Positions 9,303 through 18,190 of a stretch of 64,000 nt of DNA are shown here, piece by piece. Under the pieces are notes generated by a model. The model worked only from the letters and a program-made list of their open reading frames with translations, ran no database searches and was not told where the DNA came from. Origin of the DNA: Acinetobacter sp. ANC 4204 (GTDB taxonomy: Bacteria; Pseudomonadota; Gammaproteobacteria; Pseudomonadales; Moraxellaceae). Position 1 is the stretch's first letter. Each line of letters opens with the position of its first letter. Both the position numbers and the translations under genes were made by a program. The stretch is from positions 1 through 64,000 of the forward strand of contig NZ_NEFZ01000010.1 in NCBI RefSeq assembly GCF_002135205.1, read 5' to 3'.

Positions 9303-9824
9303 TTAAAGTTTACGAATCGGTTTGCTACCGTTCCAGCCGATGGATGCCTTTTTGATATAGTCAAATATCTGTTTTTTACTGCCTGCCAACTCAGAAATTT
9401 CTAATGCAGTACCGATAACATGTTCAGTATCAAAATACGCCATCCGACCTTGTGGCCCACCAATTTGGCCTTCGTGCACAATGCTAAAGCCTTGATCCTG
9501 AAGGTGTTGATACATGGCATCATAGTCTTCGGTCCAATACGCAATATGTTGAAAGCCTTCACGACCTGAATTTAAGAAATCCTGATACATCGACGGTACA
9601 TCATTGGTTTGCTGGATCAACTCGATCTGTACATCGCCTGAATTGGCCAGTGCAACTTTCATTTCAATATCATGCGGTTGACCTTTGTATTTGAAATTGT
9701 CCAACATGGCATTTTCCACATAGAACCAAGGGCCAACGCCCAACTTGATCCATTCATCCATGGCTTTTTCGATGTCTTTGACGATGTAACCGTTTTGGCA
9801 AACTGGACCTAAATCTTTACTCAT
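9303..9824 (-). CDS. VOC-superfamily (glyoxalase-like) protein
   Basis: A 173-residue protein starting MSKDLGPVCQNGYIVKD with the vicinal-oxygen-chelate fold repeated twice. Metal-binding candidates are visible in the second half (EGFQHIAYWTED and ALEISE). The closest familiar type is methylmalonyl-CoA epimerase or glyoxalase-like proteins. An AAGGAAA site precedes the ATG. It lies between the SCP2 gene and the oxidoreductase on the same strand. The reaction is unknown; isomerisation or ring opening would fit. Confidence 0.8.
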   Translation of the reverse strand: MSKDLGPVCQNGYIVKDIEKAMDEWIKLGVGPWFYVENAMLDNFKYKGQPHDIEMKVALANSGDVQIELIQQTNDVPSMYQDFLNSGREGFQHIAYWTEDYDAMYQHLQDQGFSIVHEGQIGGPQGRMAYFDTEHVIGTALEISELAGSKKQIFDYIKKASIGWNGSKPIRKL

Positions 9825-9855
9825 GGGAATTTCCTTTTCTAAATTGAATTGAATC

Positions 9856-9873
9856 GGGCAAATGTATTTGCCC
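9856..9873. terminator. Intercistronic hairpin
   Basis: GGGCAAAT (9856-9863) pairs with ATTTGCCC (9866-9873) between the SCP2 and VOC genes. There is no T-run, so it may be an RNA-processing or stability hairpin rather than a full terminator. Confidence 0.5.
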
Positions 9874-9894
9874 TTAACAGACTAAATTCGAGTT

Positions 9895-10215
9895 TTAAGC
9901 CAGTTTTGATGCATCAAAATAATCGCTAATTTCTTTCGCCAACATGATGTCGCCATCAATTTTTAATTTGCCACTCATAAAGGCCATTGCACCTGAAATT
10001 TTGCCCGTGATCAGTTCAATGAACACCTCATCACTGGTGGTTAGTACAACATCGGCATCAGCATTTTCACCTTGCTGAATGTCACAAGTGCCATCATTAA
10101 TTTGAATCACGTAAGGGGCAGAAAGCTGTAGCTGCAGAATGCATTCAACACCATCTGTATTTTCTGGGTTTAATGCAGTTGGCAGTTGATTTAAGATGAA
10201 ATCATTGATATTCAT
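9895..10215 (-). CDS. SCP2 sterol-binding-domain protein
   Basis: A 106-residue stand-alone SCP2 domain: an N-terminal helix, then CDIQQGENADADVVLTTSDE and GKISGAMAFMSGKLKIDGD, the segment typical of SCP2 lipid-binding proteins. Such proteins carry hydrophobic ligands or acyl-CoAs. An AAAGGAT site precedes the ATG. It is the first gene of the minus-strand set (SCP2, VOC, oxidoreductase, MBL hydrolase) and is divergent from an AraC gene, which supports a lipophilic substrate for the operon. Confidence 0.88.
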   Translation of the reverse strand: MNINDFILNQLPTALNPENTDGVECILQLQLSAPYVIQINDGTCDIQQGENADADVVLTTSDEVFIELITGKISGAMAFMSGKLKIDGDIMLAKEISDYFDASKLA

Positions 10216-10344
10216 GGTCTAATCCTTTAATGAATAATGTAAAAGCGTTTAGGTTTGTATTTAGACTCATCTTCAAATGTATTTTCATCGTTTGGATTTA
10301 AAGTTGAGTGCTGAGCTGACTATAGGGCACAATGCAAAAAGGGT

Positions 10345-10374
10345 ATTGACGTGAAATGGAATTCATTGACCTGA
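10345..10374 (+). promoter_or_regulatory. Direct repeat ATTGAC(G/C)TGA, 20 bp apart
   Basis: ATTGACGTGA (10345) and ATTGACCTGA (10365) match at 9 of 10 bases with 20-bp spacing. They sit in the intergenic region between the divergent SCP2 operon and the AraC gene. This is the arrangement of an AraC-type operator and is probably the binding site of the adjacent regulator. Confidence 0.5.
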
Positions 10375-10418
10375 GATTTTGAAATGATGTCTCAGTCGAG
10401 ATATGGATACGTGGGAAA

Positions 10419-11462
10419 ATGATGCAAGATATTGATCCTGTACAGAAAAAGTATAGTGTTGCCGTGCACTATATGCGTTTGCTTTTCGACTATTTACAGC
10501 GAAAAAATTATCCTGTATCGCAGTTTTTAGCGGAAATTAATCTCGCACCAGATCTGTTTGATCGACCCAATGATCGTGTCGATTTTCAGACCTTCAATCA
10601 GGCCTGTCATTTATTACAAGACAAATTTAAACAGCCTAACCTTGGAATTACGCTCGGGCAGTTGGTGACGACAGGACACTTAGGCCCACACGGTTTTGCA
10701 CTCATGACTTGTGCAAATGCACGTGAAGTCATGCAACAAAATATCCATTATTCTGCGCTCACTATTGATGCGGGCAGCAATATTTTTGAACGGCATGGGA
10801 AAGAATATATCCGCTACTGGAAAAGTAATTTGTCAGGTGATCAGCCTTTAGGAAAACTGCAAGATGAATTACATCAAGCTTCTTATGTGACTTTATCTCG
10901 TCAGCTGTTTAATCGGCAGGATTTGAGCCCACTTTGGGTCTCTTTTCAGCATGAACAGCCTGAAGATATCAGTGAATATAATGCGCTGTTTCGTTGCCCA
11001 CTGATTTTTAATGCCAAAGATACAGCGATTGGTTTTCATGAGGACTTTTTAGATTATCCATTACCAAGCTCGAATGAGTCGGTGCATCTGGTCATGAGTG
11101 ATTTGAGACAGCAACTTTTAAAGCAATTGGGTAATCATCTCGAACCCTCTTGGTTAGCAGTCGCACGTAAAGCGATTATTGAATCGTTTCAGTTAGGTGG
11201 CTTGACCTTTGACGAGCTGGCACAGCAGACAGATTTTACAGTGGACGAACTTAAAACAGAGATGCTTCGGCATCATCTGAACTTTAGGCATTTTGTAGAT
11301 GAAATCCGTCAAAGCCTTGCGATGAGCTATGTGAGGAACCCACAACTCAGTTTAGTGGAGATTGCGTTCTTACTGGGTTTTTCAGAACAAAGTGCTTTTC
11401 AGCGCGCCTTTAAACGTTGGACGGGCAAAACCCCAAAAGAATATCGAAGTTTTAATACATAA
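10419..11462 (+). CDS. AraC-family regulator with arabinose-binding-type N-terminal domain
   Basis: A 347-residue regulator built like the one at 4629: an N-terminal effector domain (about 20-215, with LGPHGFALMTCANAREVM) and a C-terminal HTH (about 240-345, with LVEIAFLLGFSEQSAFQRAFKRW). Two adjacent ATGs (10419 and 10422) are possible. It is divergent from the SCP2 operon and has a direct-repeat site in front of it, so it probably controls that operon and itself. Confidence 0.88.
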   Translation: MMQDIDPVQKKYSVAVHYMRLLFDYLQRKNYPVSQFLAEINLAPDLFDRPNDRVDFQTFNQACHLLQDKFKQPNLGITLGQLVTTGHLGPHGFALMTCANAREVMQQNIHYSALTIDAGSNIFERHGKEYIRYWKSNLSGDQPLGKLQDELHQASYVTLSRQLFNRQDLSPLWVSFQHEQPEDISEYNALFRCPLIFNAKDTAIGFHEDFLDYPLPSSNESVHLVMSDLRQQLLKQLGNHLEPSWLAVARKAIIESFQLGGLTFDELAQQTDFTVDELKTEMLRHHLNFRHFVDEIRQSLAMSYVRNPQLSLVEIAFLLGFSEQSAFQRAFKRWTGKTPKEYRSFNT

Positions 11463-11783
11463 CCTGAGTTCGATATAAAAATCTTGATAAAACATGATAC
11501 TCGGAAACGTCATCCGCAACTGTTTGAGGCAGGACTATTTCTATAAGGTATTGTTTCTGCGACTGATTAAATATATTGCTGGCGGTTGACGAGTTTTGCG
11601 GTTGACAATGGTTTTGCCCTTACGCCATACATGGCTCATCCCGAAAGAAAAGTAGGGCTAGCCGCAGGCTGATCCTAAAATTGGGTAAAAACGCAGCAAG
11701 ACTCCGCATGATTTTATTGTTTTTTCAATAGGTTAAAGATATAGTTGCGTCTAACTCACGTTACATAATGTATTTTAGAATAA
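11463..11783. other. Non-coding gap with no recognisable gene
   Basis: No convincing reading frame. The middle part (about 11580-11700) is less AT-rich than the surroundings, holds a short repeat of CGGTTGAC (around 11583 and 11600), and could be a decayed gene or an intergenic repeat. I could not identify it. Confidence 0.4.
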
Positions 11784-11817
11784 AAAAAATCGCTTGAAGC
11801 TCAAGGGTCTTCAAACG
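11784..11817 (-). terminator. Terminator after MBL hydrolase gene
   Basis: On the minus strand CGTTTGAAG (complement of 11809-11817) pairs with CTTCAAGCG (complement of 11791-11799) and is followed by a run of eight Ts. This suits termination of the gene ending at 11853. Confidence 0.8.
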
Positions 11818-11852
11818 ATATAAAAAGCATAAGCGAGATAAAAAATAAATGA

Positions 11853-12926
11853 TTAAATCACTAATGTCCCAAATTGAAGTGCACCTAAAATTTCCGTTTG
11901 CTTAAGTCCAGGGAAAAGCCAATAGGGCGTAGATTCACTGCTACATGCACAACTTGGAAATGCAGGATTAGTTTTTAATGGGCCAGCGATGGTTTTTTCC
12001 ATGACCATGGAAATATATTGATCATTACTGCCTTCTTGGGTATTTCCGTTCAGAATCACTTCTACACCTGTGCTTTCGGCATAGTCTCGAATCGCTTTGA
12101 TTTTTGAACTTTTCGGCTCATAAGCATCTAAACTGATGCCATTTTCAGAAGAAACAAAAATCTGCTGATCGACTTTTGCAACCAAAGAATGATTACCTTC
12201 GGTATGTCCGGGCGTGTGAACCAAGGCTAAACCTTCACCCAAAGCCAGACTTTTCTTAAATGTAATGACTTTATTTGCATCAATTCCTTCAACGGCATTT
12301 GGACAATACCAGTCCGATTGCACAGGAAGTAAGCCTTGAACACAGTTCCATTCTTTTTCATGCACCAGTAATTTTGCATTTGGAAAATAGGCAGGCTGAT
12401 CCTTTGTACCGAGCCATTTACGAAGTTCTTGGGTGTGCAAATGATCATAACTAATATAATCCACTTGTTCAGGCTTAATTTTGAGTCTTTCTAGCGTTTG
12501 CTCAACAGAGGTGTATTGTGGAGCAAAGACTTTTGAGGCACTTTCGGGTAATGAACCTGCAAGTCGTTCAAAAAATGGCGTTTTACGATTATTCACTACA
12601 TCAGTAGGTGAGAACAATAAAACTCTCAGTTGCCCATGAAAGTCTTTGTATTGAATCACGAACAAACGGTTGAGCAAATGTAAAAAAGGGAAGGTCAAAG
12701 ACTTTTGTGCAAACACACCAGTGTAACCATACCAAGTTGGATAGGGTGCTCGAACCAAATCAATACTTTGATAATATTGTACATCTGCCTGCTGCATGAG
12801 TTTTTGACGAAACTTTAACGATGCTGTTCTGACATTTTCCAAGCGTTGTTTAGGCGAAGGCGCATTACGAGTACCATCAAAATCCGAAATTTCCTGCATG
12901 CCTAAGGGTTTGAATAGATCTGCCAT
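11853..12926 (-). CDS. MBL-fold metallo-hydrolase, large form
   Basis: A 357-residue protein with an MBL fold. Metal-site motifs are YDHLHTQELRKWLG, in which the usual HxHxDH is altered, and HTPGHTEGNHSL. It carries about 100 extra N-terminal residues and a cysteine pair near the end (CACSS). I start at the ATG at 12926; an adjacent TTG at 12929 is also possible. The changed first motif suggests a different metal set or substrate from the two lactonase-like MBL proteins nearby. It lies 39 bp after the SnoaL-like gene, probably in one operon. Confidence 0.75.
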   Translation of the reverse strand: MADLFKPLGMQEISDFDGTRNAPSPKQRLENVRTASLKFRQKLMQQADVQYYQSIDLVRAPYPTWYGYTGVFAQKSLTFPFLHLLNRLFVIQYKDFHGQLRVLLFSPTDVVNNRKTPFFERLAGSLPESASKVFAPQYTSVEQTLERLKIKPEQVDYISYDHLHTQELRKWLGTKDQPAYFPNAKLLVHEKEWNCVQGLLPVQSDWYCPNAVEGIDANKVITFKKSLALGEGLALVHTPGHTEGNHSLVAKVDQQIFVSSENGISLDAYEPKSSKIKAIRDYAESTGVEVILNGNTQEGSNDQYISMVMEKTIAGPLKTNPAFPSCACSSESTPYWLFPGLKQTEILGALQFGTLVI

Positions 12927-12968
12927 CAATTTTATCCTTTATTCAATATTACAGTGATCTATGTATTA

Positions 12969-13502
12969 TTAACGCTTCGCTTTCGTGATTTTGCTTAAGT
13001 CTTTCATGTCGTGTAGTAGACCCGATGCTGCTTTGTAGAACTGCAAAATACCTTTGGGTGATTTGAGGTTAAAGCCTTTAAAGAGCTGTTTGATAATGCT
13101 TAAAGTATCGAAATAAATACGCTCACACACCAACTCTTCACCTTCAAAAATAAAGAAAGCACACATACGCACACGGAACGAATTTCCTGTAGGAGGTACA
13201 GAACCTAAATAACCTTTGTGTGTACCTAATAGCCAAAATTCACAAATCACAGCATCTTCGGTATGACGTAGTGCGATTAACTCGTGATGTTGGTCGGGAA
13301 ATGCTTTACGTGAGGTACGATGATAATTTAGTACATCATCACGACCATCATGTACCGCACCGGTTGCAATCAGTTCATAGTGTGGATGAGGGAAGGTGTG
13401 TAACACAGCATCAAAATCCTGTTTGACTTCATCGGCAAAGTGATCCAGTACCAGTTTTTCGCGAAAATCCATTAATTTTTGATCTAACATATTGGCATCC
13501 AT
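12969..13502 (-). CDS. SnoaL-like / NTF2-fold protein (ester-cyclase type)
   Basis: A 177-residue protein. Residues about 20-150 resemble the SnoaL-like polyketide-cyclase/NTF2 fold, with HPHYELIATGAVHDGRDDVLNYH and PPTGNSFRVRMCAFFIFEGE. Such folds act as cyclases, isomerases or hydrolases on small hydrophobic molecules. No good ribosome site is visible at 13502, so the start is uncertain. It is the first gene before the large MBL gene. A GTGTCAT/GTGCCAA site lies 62-90 bp upstream. Confidence 0.75.
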   Translation of the reverse strand: MDANMLDQKLMDFREKLVLDHFADEVKQDFDAVLHTFPHPHYELIATGAVHDGRDDVLNYHRTSRKAFPDQHHELIALRHTEDAVICEFWLLGTHKGYLGSVPPTGNSFRVRMCAFFIFEGEELVCERIYFDTLSIIKQLFKGFNLKSPKGILQFYKAASGLLHDMKDLSKITKAKR

Positions 13503-13563
13503 TCATATGGGCTAAGGTTAGTTTTCAATGTAATGAGATCTGCTCTATTGAGATGGTAGTGGC

Positions 13564-13592
13564 GTGTCATATTTATGGTGAATAAGTGCCAA
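13564..13592. promoter_or_regulatory. GTGTCAT and GTGCCAA half-sites
   Basis: GTGTCAT (13564) and GTGCCAA (13586) are 22 bp apart upstream of the SnoaL-like gene. The 17-base stretch 13575-13591 is identical to 18820-18836 in front of the lactonase-like gene, which is strong evidence for a shared site. Confidence 0.5.
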
Positions 13593-13745
13593 ATTTCATG
13601 AGGTGTTTAAGGGGTGCAAGGATCGAGCTACGCGATATAGGCAAAAGTCATTGTTTTAAAACATAAATAAAATATGCTTATACAGCATATAAATGACCAA
13701 CTATAGAAAAGTTAAAAAATATTTGACTTCATTTTAAATTATATT

Positions 13746-13771
13746 AATAATTGAGTGAGTACTTAATTATT
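13746..13771. promoter_or_regulatory. Imperfect palindrome before TetR gene
   Basis: AATAATTGAGTGA is followed by an inverted copy matching at 10 of 13 positions, ending 14 bases before the TetR ATG. Its position and form suit a TetR autoregulatory operator. Confidence 0.45.
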
Positions 13772-13784
13772 TTATTCTGTTGAT

Positions 13785-14354
13785 ATGGCACGTCCTTTAA
13801 GTGAAGAAAAACGTCAAGCGATTTTAGATGCAGCGACTAATTTGATTGCAGAGCAAGGTCTCAGCGTATCCACAGCAAAAATTGCGAAGCTAGCCAATGT
13901 CTCTGAAGGTACGATTTTTACGTATTTTCAAAATAAAGATGAGCTCATTAATCAATTGTATCTGAGTCTCAAACAACAGTTACGCTCAGCGCTCATCTTG
14001 CCTGAACAGTCTGTTGAGTTACGTGAGCAGGTTCAAGTTGCTTGGCGAGCTTATATTTCTTGGGGATTGTCTAATCCTCATGGACAGCAGGTTTTAGCCA
14101 CATTAAGCTTATCTTCTATTGTGACAGATACAACCAGAGCGATAGGTAATGATGCTTTCTGTGATATCAGCATTGTTCTTAAAAATGCGATGGCAGAGGG
14201 AGCGTTAAGTCATCAGTCTCCTGATTATGTCGGCGCAATCATGGTGACGATGGCGAATACCACGATGGAATTTATGAAACTTGATGTAAACAATGCTGAA
14301 GCGTTATTACGCGATGGCTTTGCTTCATTTTGGCGAGTGATTGCATATCAGTAA
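13785..14354 (+). CDS. TetR-family regulator
   Basis: A 189-residue protein with the TetR HTH at residues about 8-55 (KRQAILDAATNLIAEQG, VSEGTIFTYFQNKDELINQL) and a helical ligand domain. It is followed on the same strand by an NAD(P)-binding protein, an SDR and a metallophosphoesterase, which it may control together with the palindromes on either side of the gene. Confidence 0.88.
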   Translation: MARPLSEEKRQAILDAATNLIAEQGLSVSTAKIAKLANVSEGTIFTYFQNKDELINQLYLSLKQQLRSALILPEQSVELREQVQVAWRAYISWGLSNPHGQQVLATLSLSSIVTDTTRAIGNDAFCDISIVLKNAMAEGALSHQSPDYVGAIMVTMANTTMEFMKLDVNNAEALLRDGFASFWRVIAYQ

Positions 14355-14363
14355 TTTTTTTAG

Positions 14364-14397
14364 ATATTAAATGAGTAATTAATCACTCATTTAATAT
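14364..14397. promoter_or_regulatory. Perfect 13-bp inverted repeat
   Basis: ATATTAAATGAGT (14364-14376) and ACTCATTTAATAT (14385-14397) form a perfect inverted repeat between the TetR gene and the next gene. It shares the TGAGT element with the palindrome before the TetR gene, so it may be a second operator. A weak terminator is the alternative. Confidence 0.45.
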
Positions 14398-14419
14398 GAA
14401 TTTAAAAGGCAATAAATTT

Positions 14420-15103
14420 ATGAAACTTATTATTTTGGGTGCAACAGGCATGGTCGGGAAGAGTGTATTGCGTGAAGCCTTACAGAAAGATGATATCGAA
14501 GCCGTTCTGGTGGTTGGGCGGCAAAGCTGTGGCATTGAGCATGCAAAACTAAAAGAGTTGTTGCTAAAAGATTTATTCCAAGTGACTGAAATACAAAATG
14601 AACTTATAGGATACGACGCGTGTATTTGGGCGATCGGGACAAGTTCTGTGGGTAAAAATGAAGCTGAATATGCCAAAGTTACCGAAGAGCTTACTGTATT
14701 TTGGGCTGAAAACTTAGTCCGAATCAATCCTCAATTTTCATTTTGCTATTGCTCTGCGGGTGGTGCAGGTGGTCGTGGTATGTGGGCACGATTACGTCAG
14801 CGTGTAGAACAAAAATTACAGAAGATGCCTTTTCAGCATGTAGGCGCTGTACGTCCAGGTTTTATTCGGGCAGGAAAAGGAATTTCGAGTAGAACACGAG
14901 CATATCAAATCGGTGTGGAGTTGATGAAACCTTTGAATCCTATTTTTCCATATCTGGTTCGATATTGCCCGTGGTTATTTACGACGTCGGAGATCTTGGG
15001 ACAAGCCATGATTGGCATTGTACAAGGTCAAGCAGACCGTTTCATTCTTGAATCAAAAGACATCAACCAACTGGGACAACGTTTACTAAACAGCGCGGTT
15101 TAA
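14420..15103 (+). CDS. NAD(P)-binding Rossmann protein (atypical SDR)
   Basis: A 227-residue protein starting MKLIILGATGMVGKSVLREA, with a GATGxxG nucleotide-binding loop and SFCYCSAGGAGGRG and RPGFIRAGKG motifs, as in atypical SDR / NmrA-like NAD(P)-binding proteins. The ATG at 14420 starts directly at the Rossmann strand; the frame opens eight codons earlier. Substrate unknown. It is 36 bp before an SDR gene. Confidence 0.78.
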   Translation: MKLIILGATGMVGKSVLREALQKDDIEAVLVVGRQSCGIEHAKLKELLLKDLFQVTEIQNELIGYDACIWAIGTSSVGKNEAEYAKVTEELTVFWAENLVRINPQFSFCYCSAGGAGGRGMWARLRQRVEQKLQKMPFQHVGAVRPGFIRAGKGISSRTRAYQIGVELMKPLNPIFPYLVRYCPWLFTTSEILGQAMIGIVQGQADRFILESKDINQLGQRLLNSAV

Positions 15104-15139
15104 AGCTTAATTTATATATTTTTATTTGGAGTTTCAAAA

Positions 15140-16003
15140 ATGAAGCAAGATTTAATAGGCAAAATCATATTAGTTACAGGTGCGACTAATGGTATTGGCA
15201 AGGCAGCCACCACGGAATTTGCAAAACGTGGTGCATCTGTCACTTTAATTGGACGAGATCAAGAGAAAACAGAACAGATTGTAAACGAGCTTAAAGCTTC
15301 GACTGGTCATTCTCATTTGGATTATATTCTTTGCGATTTAACAAAGTTGGCTGACATTCGTCGTGCAGCAGAAGAGTTTAAATCTAGACATGATCGCCTC
15401 GATGTATTGGTAAATAATGCAGGGGTGACATTTAAGAAGCCAGTATTGGGTTCAGATGGTTATGAAATTACATTTGCATTAAATCATCTAGCCTATTTTC
15501 AAATGACTACGGCATTACTCGATTTAATTAGAAAAACACCCAATGCACGTGTGGTCAGCACTTCAAGTTCTATGCAGGCACGAGGAAAGTTAGACCTTGC
15601 TCAAACGCCTTATAACACAGAAGTTTCTGGGCCAAGAGCGTATGGAACTTCCAAGCTGGCAAATATTTTATTTACTAAAGAATTACAACGAAAGCTTGAG
15701 GGAACTTCGGCCGTTGCCAACTGTTTTGAGCCTGGCATGGTCAATACAAGTTTTGGTGCATTTGGTACAGATCAAGGTTGGTTCATCAATTTAGTTTACA
15801 CCTTAGCACAGCCGTTTGCAGTTACTCCTGAACAAGGGGCTGATTCTTTGATTTGGCTTGCAACATCTGCTGAGGCAGCATCGTTAAAAGGACAATATAT
15901 TTCGAAACGAAAAATTGCTAAGCCTGCTAAGCAAGCATTAGATGACCAGCTTGCTAGTGATCTATGGATTTTGAGTGAAGAACTCTGCGAAAAAGCCAAG
16001 TAA
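15140..16003 (+). CDS. Short-chain dehydrogenase/reductase
   Basis: A 287-residue SDR of the retinol-dehydrogenase/WWOX-like type. It has TGATNGIGKA for cofactor binding, NNAG, an active-site serine in VVSTSSSMQ and YGTSKLAN (Tyr/Lys pair). The first strand is followed by a basic RD pair (GRDQEK), which suggests NADP(H). The likely activity is carbonyl reduction or alcohol oxidation, substrate unknown. It is in line with the genes before and after. Confidence 0.85.
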   Translation: MKQDLIGKIILVTGATNGIGKAATTEFAKRGASVTLIGRDQEKTEQIVNELKASTGHSHLDYILCDLTKLADIRRAAEEFKSRHDRLDVLVNNAGVTFKKPVLGSDGYEITFALNHLAYFQMTTALLDLIRKTPNARVVSTSSSMQARGKLDLAQTPYNTEVSGPRAYGTSKLANILFTKELQRKLEGTSAVANCFEPGMVNTSFGAFGTDQGWFINLVYTLAQPFAVTPEQGADSLIWLATSAEAASLKGQYISKRKIAKPAKQALDDQLASDLWILSEELCEKAK

Positions 16004-16037
16004 TTTGAATTAAGAATCAAAGGGAGTCATGGTCATC

Positions 16038-17139
16038 ATGCAATACATTCTTGTCATCGGAGTTCCGTTACTCTTCTTTATTGGCATTGCTGCATCTGCA
16101 ATTTATGTGGATGCTAGATTAAGAACATCATTCGACCTAAACGCAAATAAGAAAACGGCGATGCTCGCTATTGCCGTCGTGACTATGCTGTTAATCATGA
16201 TTATTTTAACTGCGACATCTGCAAGTAAAAATATGGGTTATTTTTATGTAGTCGGCGGTTATTTATTTACCTTTTATATTTTTCTATTATTGGTGTTGGT
16301 ATTTTTTCACCTTTTAAAATTAGTTAAATTTCCAAGTAATCAAATAACAGGAATATTGTCGATCGTTTTTGCAATCATCATCACGGTAATTGGTGCGATC
16401 AATGCGCGTAGTTTTTCAATTACAAGCACTGAAATTAAGCTGAAAAATTTATCCAGCGATTTAAATGTTGTACAGCTTTCAGATATCCATTTGGGTCATC
16501 ATCGTGGCGCTGATTATTTAAGTAAAATCGTGCAGGAAACCAATCAGCTCAAACCAGATTTTATTTTAATTACAGGTGATTTGGTTGATGCTGATGTTGC
16601 TTTGTCTGAAGATGAATTTAGACCATTAAACAAACTGCAAGCCCAGGTTTATTATGTTGGAGGCAATCATGAAAATGAAATTGACACCGACAAGACTTTG
16701 CAACTCATCCGTCAAAATGGAGTGAACATATTACACAATCAAAGTGTAGAGACGCATGGTGTTCAATTGATTGGTTTAAACTATATGAAAGCAGATGACA
16801 AAACCATTGATTTACATCCATCAAAAGCAAAGCATTCAGTCTGTCATGAATCAGCTTGATATTTCACAGCATCAGCCGACTATTTTGATGCTTCATAGTC
16901 CTGTTGGGATTGAGTATATTGCAGATAAAAAAATTGATTTAATGCTTGCAGGACATACACATGCAGGACAAGTTTTTCCAGCAACTTGGATTGTAAAATA
17001 TGTTTTTCCATTTAATCAAGGATTATATCGAATCAAGGATACTCAAGTTTTCGTATCACAAGGTGCAGGAGCATTTATGTTACCTATTCGATTAGGGGCT
17101 AAAAATGAGATTAACTTTATTCAGTTAAAAGCTGAGTAA
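16038..17139 (+). pseudogene. Metallophosphoesterase (YkuE-like), frameshifted
   Basis: The first frame (from 16038, or 16029) encodes about four membrane segments and the start of a calcineurin-like phosphoesterase: SDIHLGHH, TGDLVDAD and GGNHENE. It ends at 16859. The missing half, with LMLAGHTHAGQ and a C-terminal domain, continues in the +1 frame to 17139. The switch falls at about 16815-16835, near the A-rich stretch ATCAAAAGCAAAGC, so one base was probably gained. The intact protein would be a membrane-bound phosphoesterase of about 365 residues. A sequencing error cannot be excluded. Confidence 0.8.
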
Positions 17140-17152
17140 ATGCCATGAATCA

Positions 17153-17188
17153 ATAAATCTCTAACGATATTAATGGTTAGAGATTTAT
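17153..17188. terminator. Hairpin between convergent genes
   Basis: A 13-bp perfect stem (17153-17165 with 17176-17188; core AAATCTCTAAC) and a 10-base loop lie between the phosphoesterase and the convergent SDR. It probably terminates both. Confidence 0.75.
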
Positions 17189-17200
17189 AAATGAAACTGA

Positions 17201-18046
17201 TTAGATTAACCCAGTCTTTTTGCTAATGAGATAGTCTTTTAAGCCCATTGGTAATTTACGAAGTAAATAATAGTCGCGCAGTTTATTGGTATGGATTTCA
17301 TATTGATATTCAGGTTTTTCTGCATCTAATATGTCTACGATGGTATCTACCACAGCGATTGCAGGTAATCCAGTTTCAAAAGATTTTTTTGAACTGTCGT
17401 AAAAACGTTGCATTGCCTTTCCATAAATTGGATGCGATAAATATTTTTTCACGTCTTGCAATATTTTTTCTGCCATAGGTGTTTGAATTTGTGCAGGCTC
17501 GACGACGGAAACCTTGATGCCTAATGGCTGAAATTCTAATTTCATCGCAGTCGATAATGATTCTAGTGCAAATTTACTGGCAGAATAAAACCCTGTAAAT
17601 GGCAAAGTGCGTAGCCCACTTTGTGAGCTCATATTAATAATTTTAGATGATTCTGAATTGTGAGATAAGAAAGGGAGTAGTGCTTGAGTCATGGCATGTA
17701 CACCGATCACATTAACACCCAAAATATGTTCAAACTGCTTTTTGCTTAATTCCATTAAAGGTCCATTATAAATCACACCTGCAATATTGATTAAGGCATA
17801 TAAGGGTTTTTGGTCTAGTAATTCAGACAATGCCTGTTTTACATTTTGTATATCATCTTGATTTAAAATATTCATGATGAATGGGTGGAAATTTTTCGGG
17901 ATACTTTCTATTGAGTTTTTATACTCCTGTTCATTAAGTACCGTACCATACACGGTATAACCTAATGCAGATAAGGTTTTTGCACATTGAAAGCCAATGC
18001 CAAATCCTGCACCTGTAATAAAAACGGCTTTATTTAAATTTTTCAT
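17201..18046 (-). CDS. Short-chain dehydrogenase/reductase
   Basis: A 281-residue SDR with TGAGFGIGFQCA, NIAGV, IINMSSQSGL and YSASKFALES (catalytic Ser, Tyr, Lys). The proline-rich C-terminal part matches the 17-beta-hydroxysteroid/retinol-dehydrogenase-like SDRs. It is preceded by an AGGAG ribosome site. Its substrate is unknown. It is monocistronic and convergent with the phosphoesterase. Confidence 0.87.
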   Translation of the reverse strand: MKNLNKAVFITGAGFGIGFQCAKTLSALGYTVYGTVLNEQEYKNSIESIPKNFHPFIMNILNQDDIQNVKQALSELLDQKPLYALINIAGVIYNGPLMELSKKQFEHILGVNVIGVHAMTQALLPFLSHNSESSKIINMSSQSGLRTLPFTGFYSASKFALESLSTAMKLEFQPLGIKVSVVEPAQIQTPMAEKILQDVKKYLSHPIYGKAMQRFYDSSKKSFETGLPAIAVVDTIVDILDAEKPEYQYEIHTNKLRDYYLLRKLPMGLKDYLISKKTGLI

Positions 18047-18190
18047 GAGAAACTCCTTTTATCGTCATATTATAATTTACTATCTATTACAGATAAGAGA
18101 TGGTAGTCAGTGCCATTCAGTATTTCAGTTGCGCCCAATTATCTTTGGCGTGAAATTTAAAATTTTGGATGATGGATAAGACGGTTTTAT

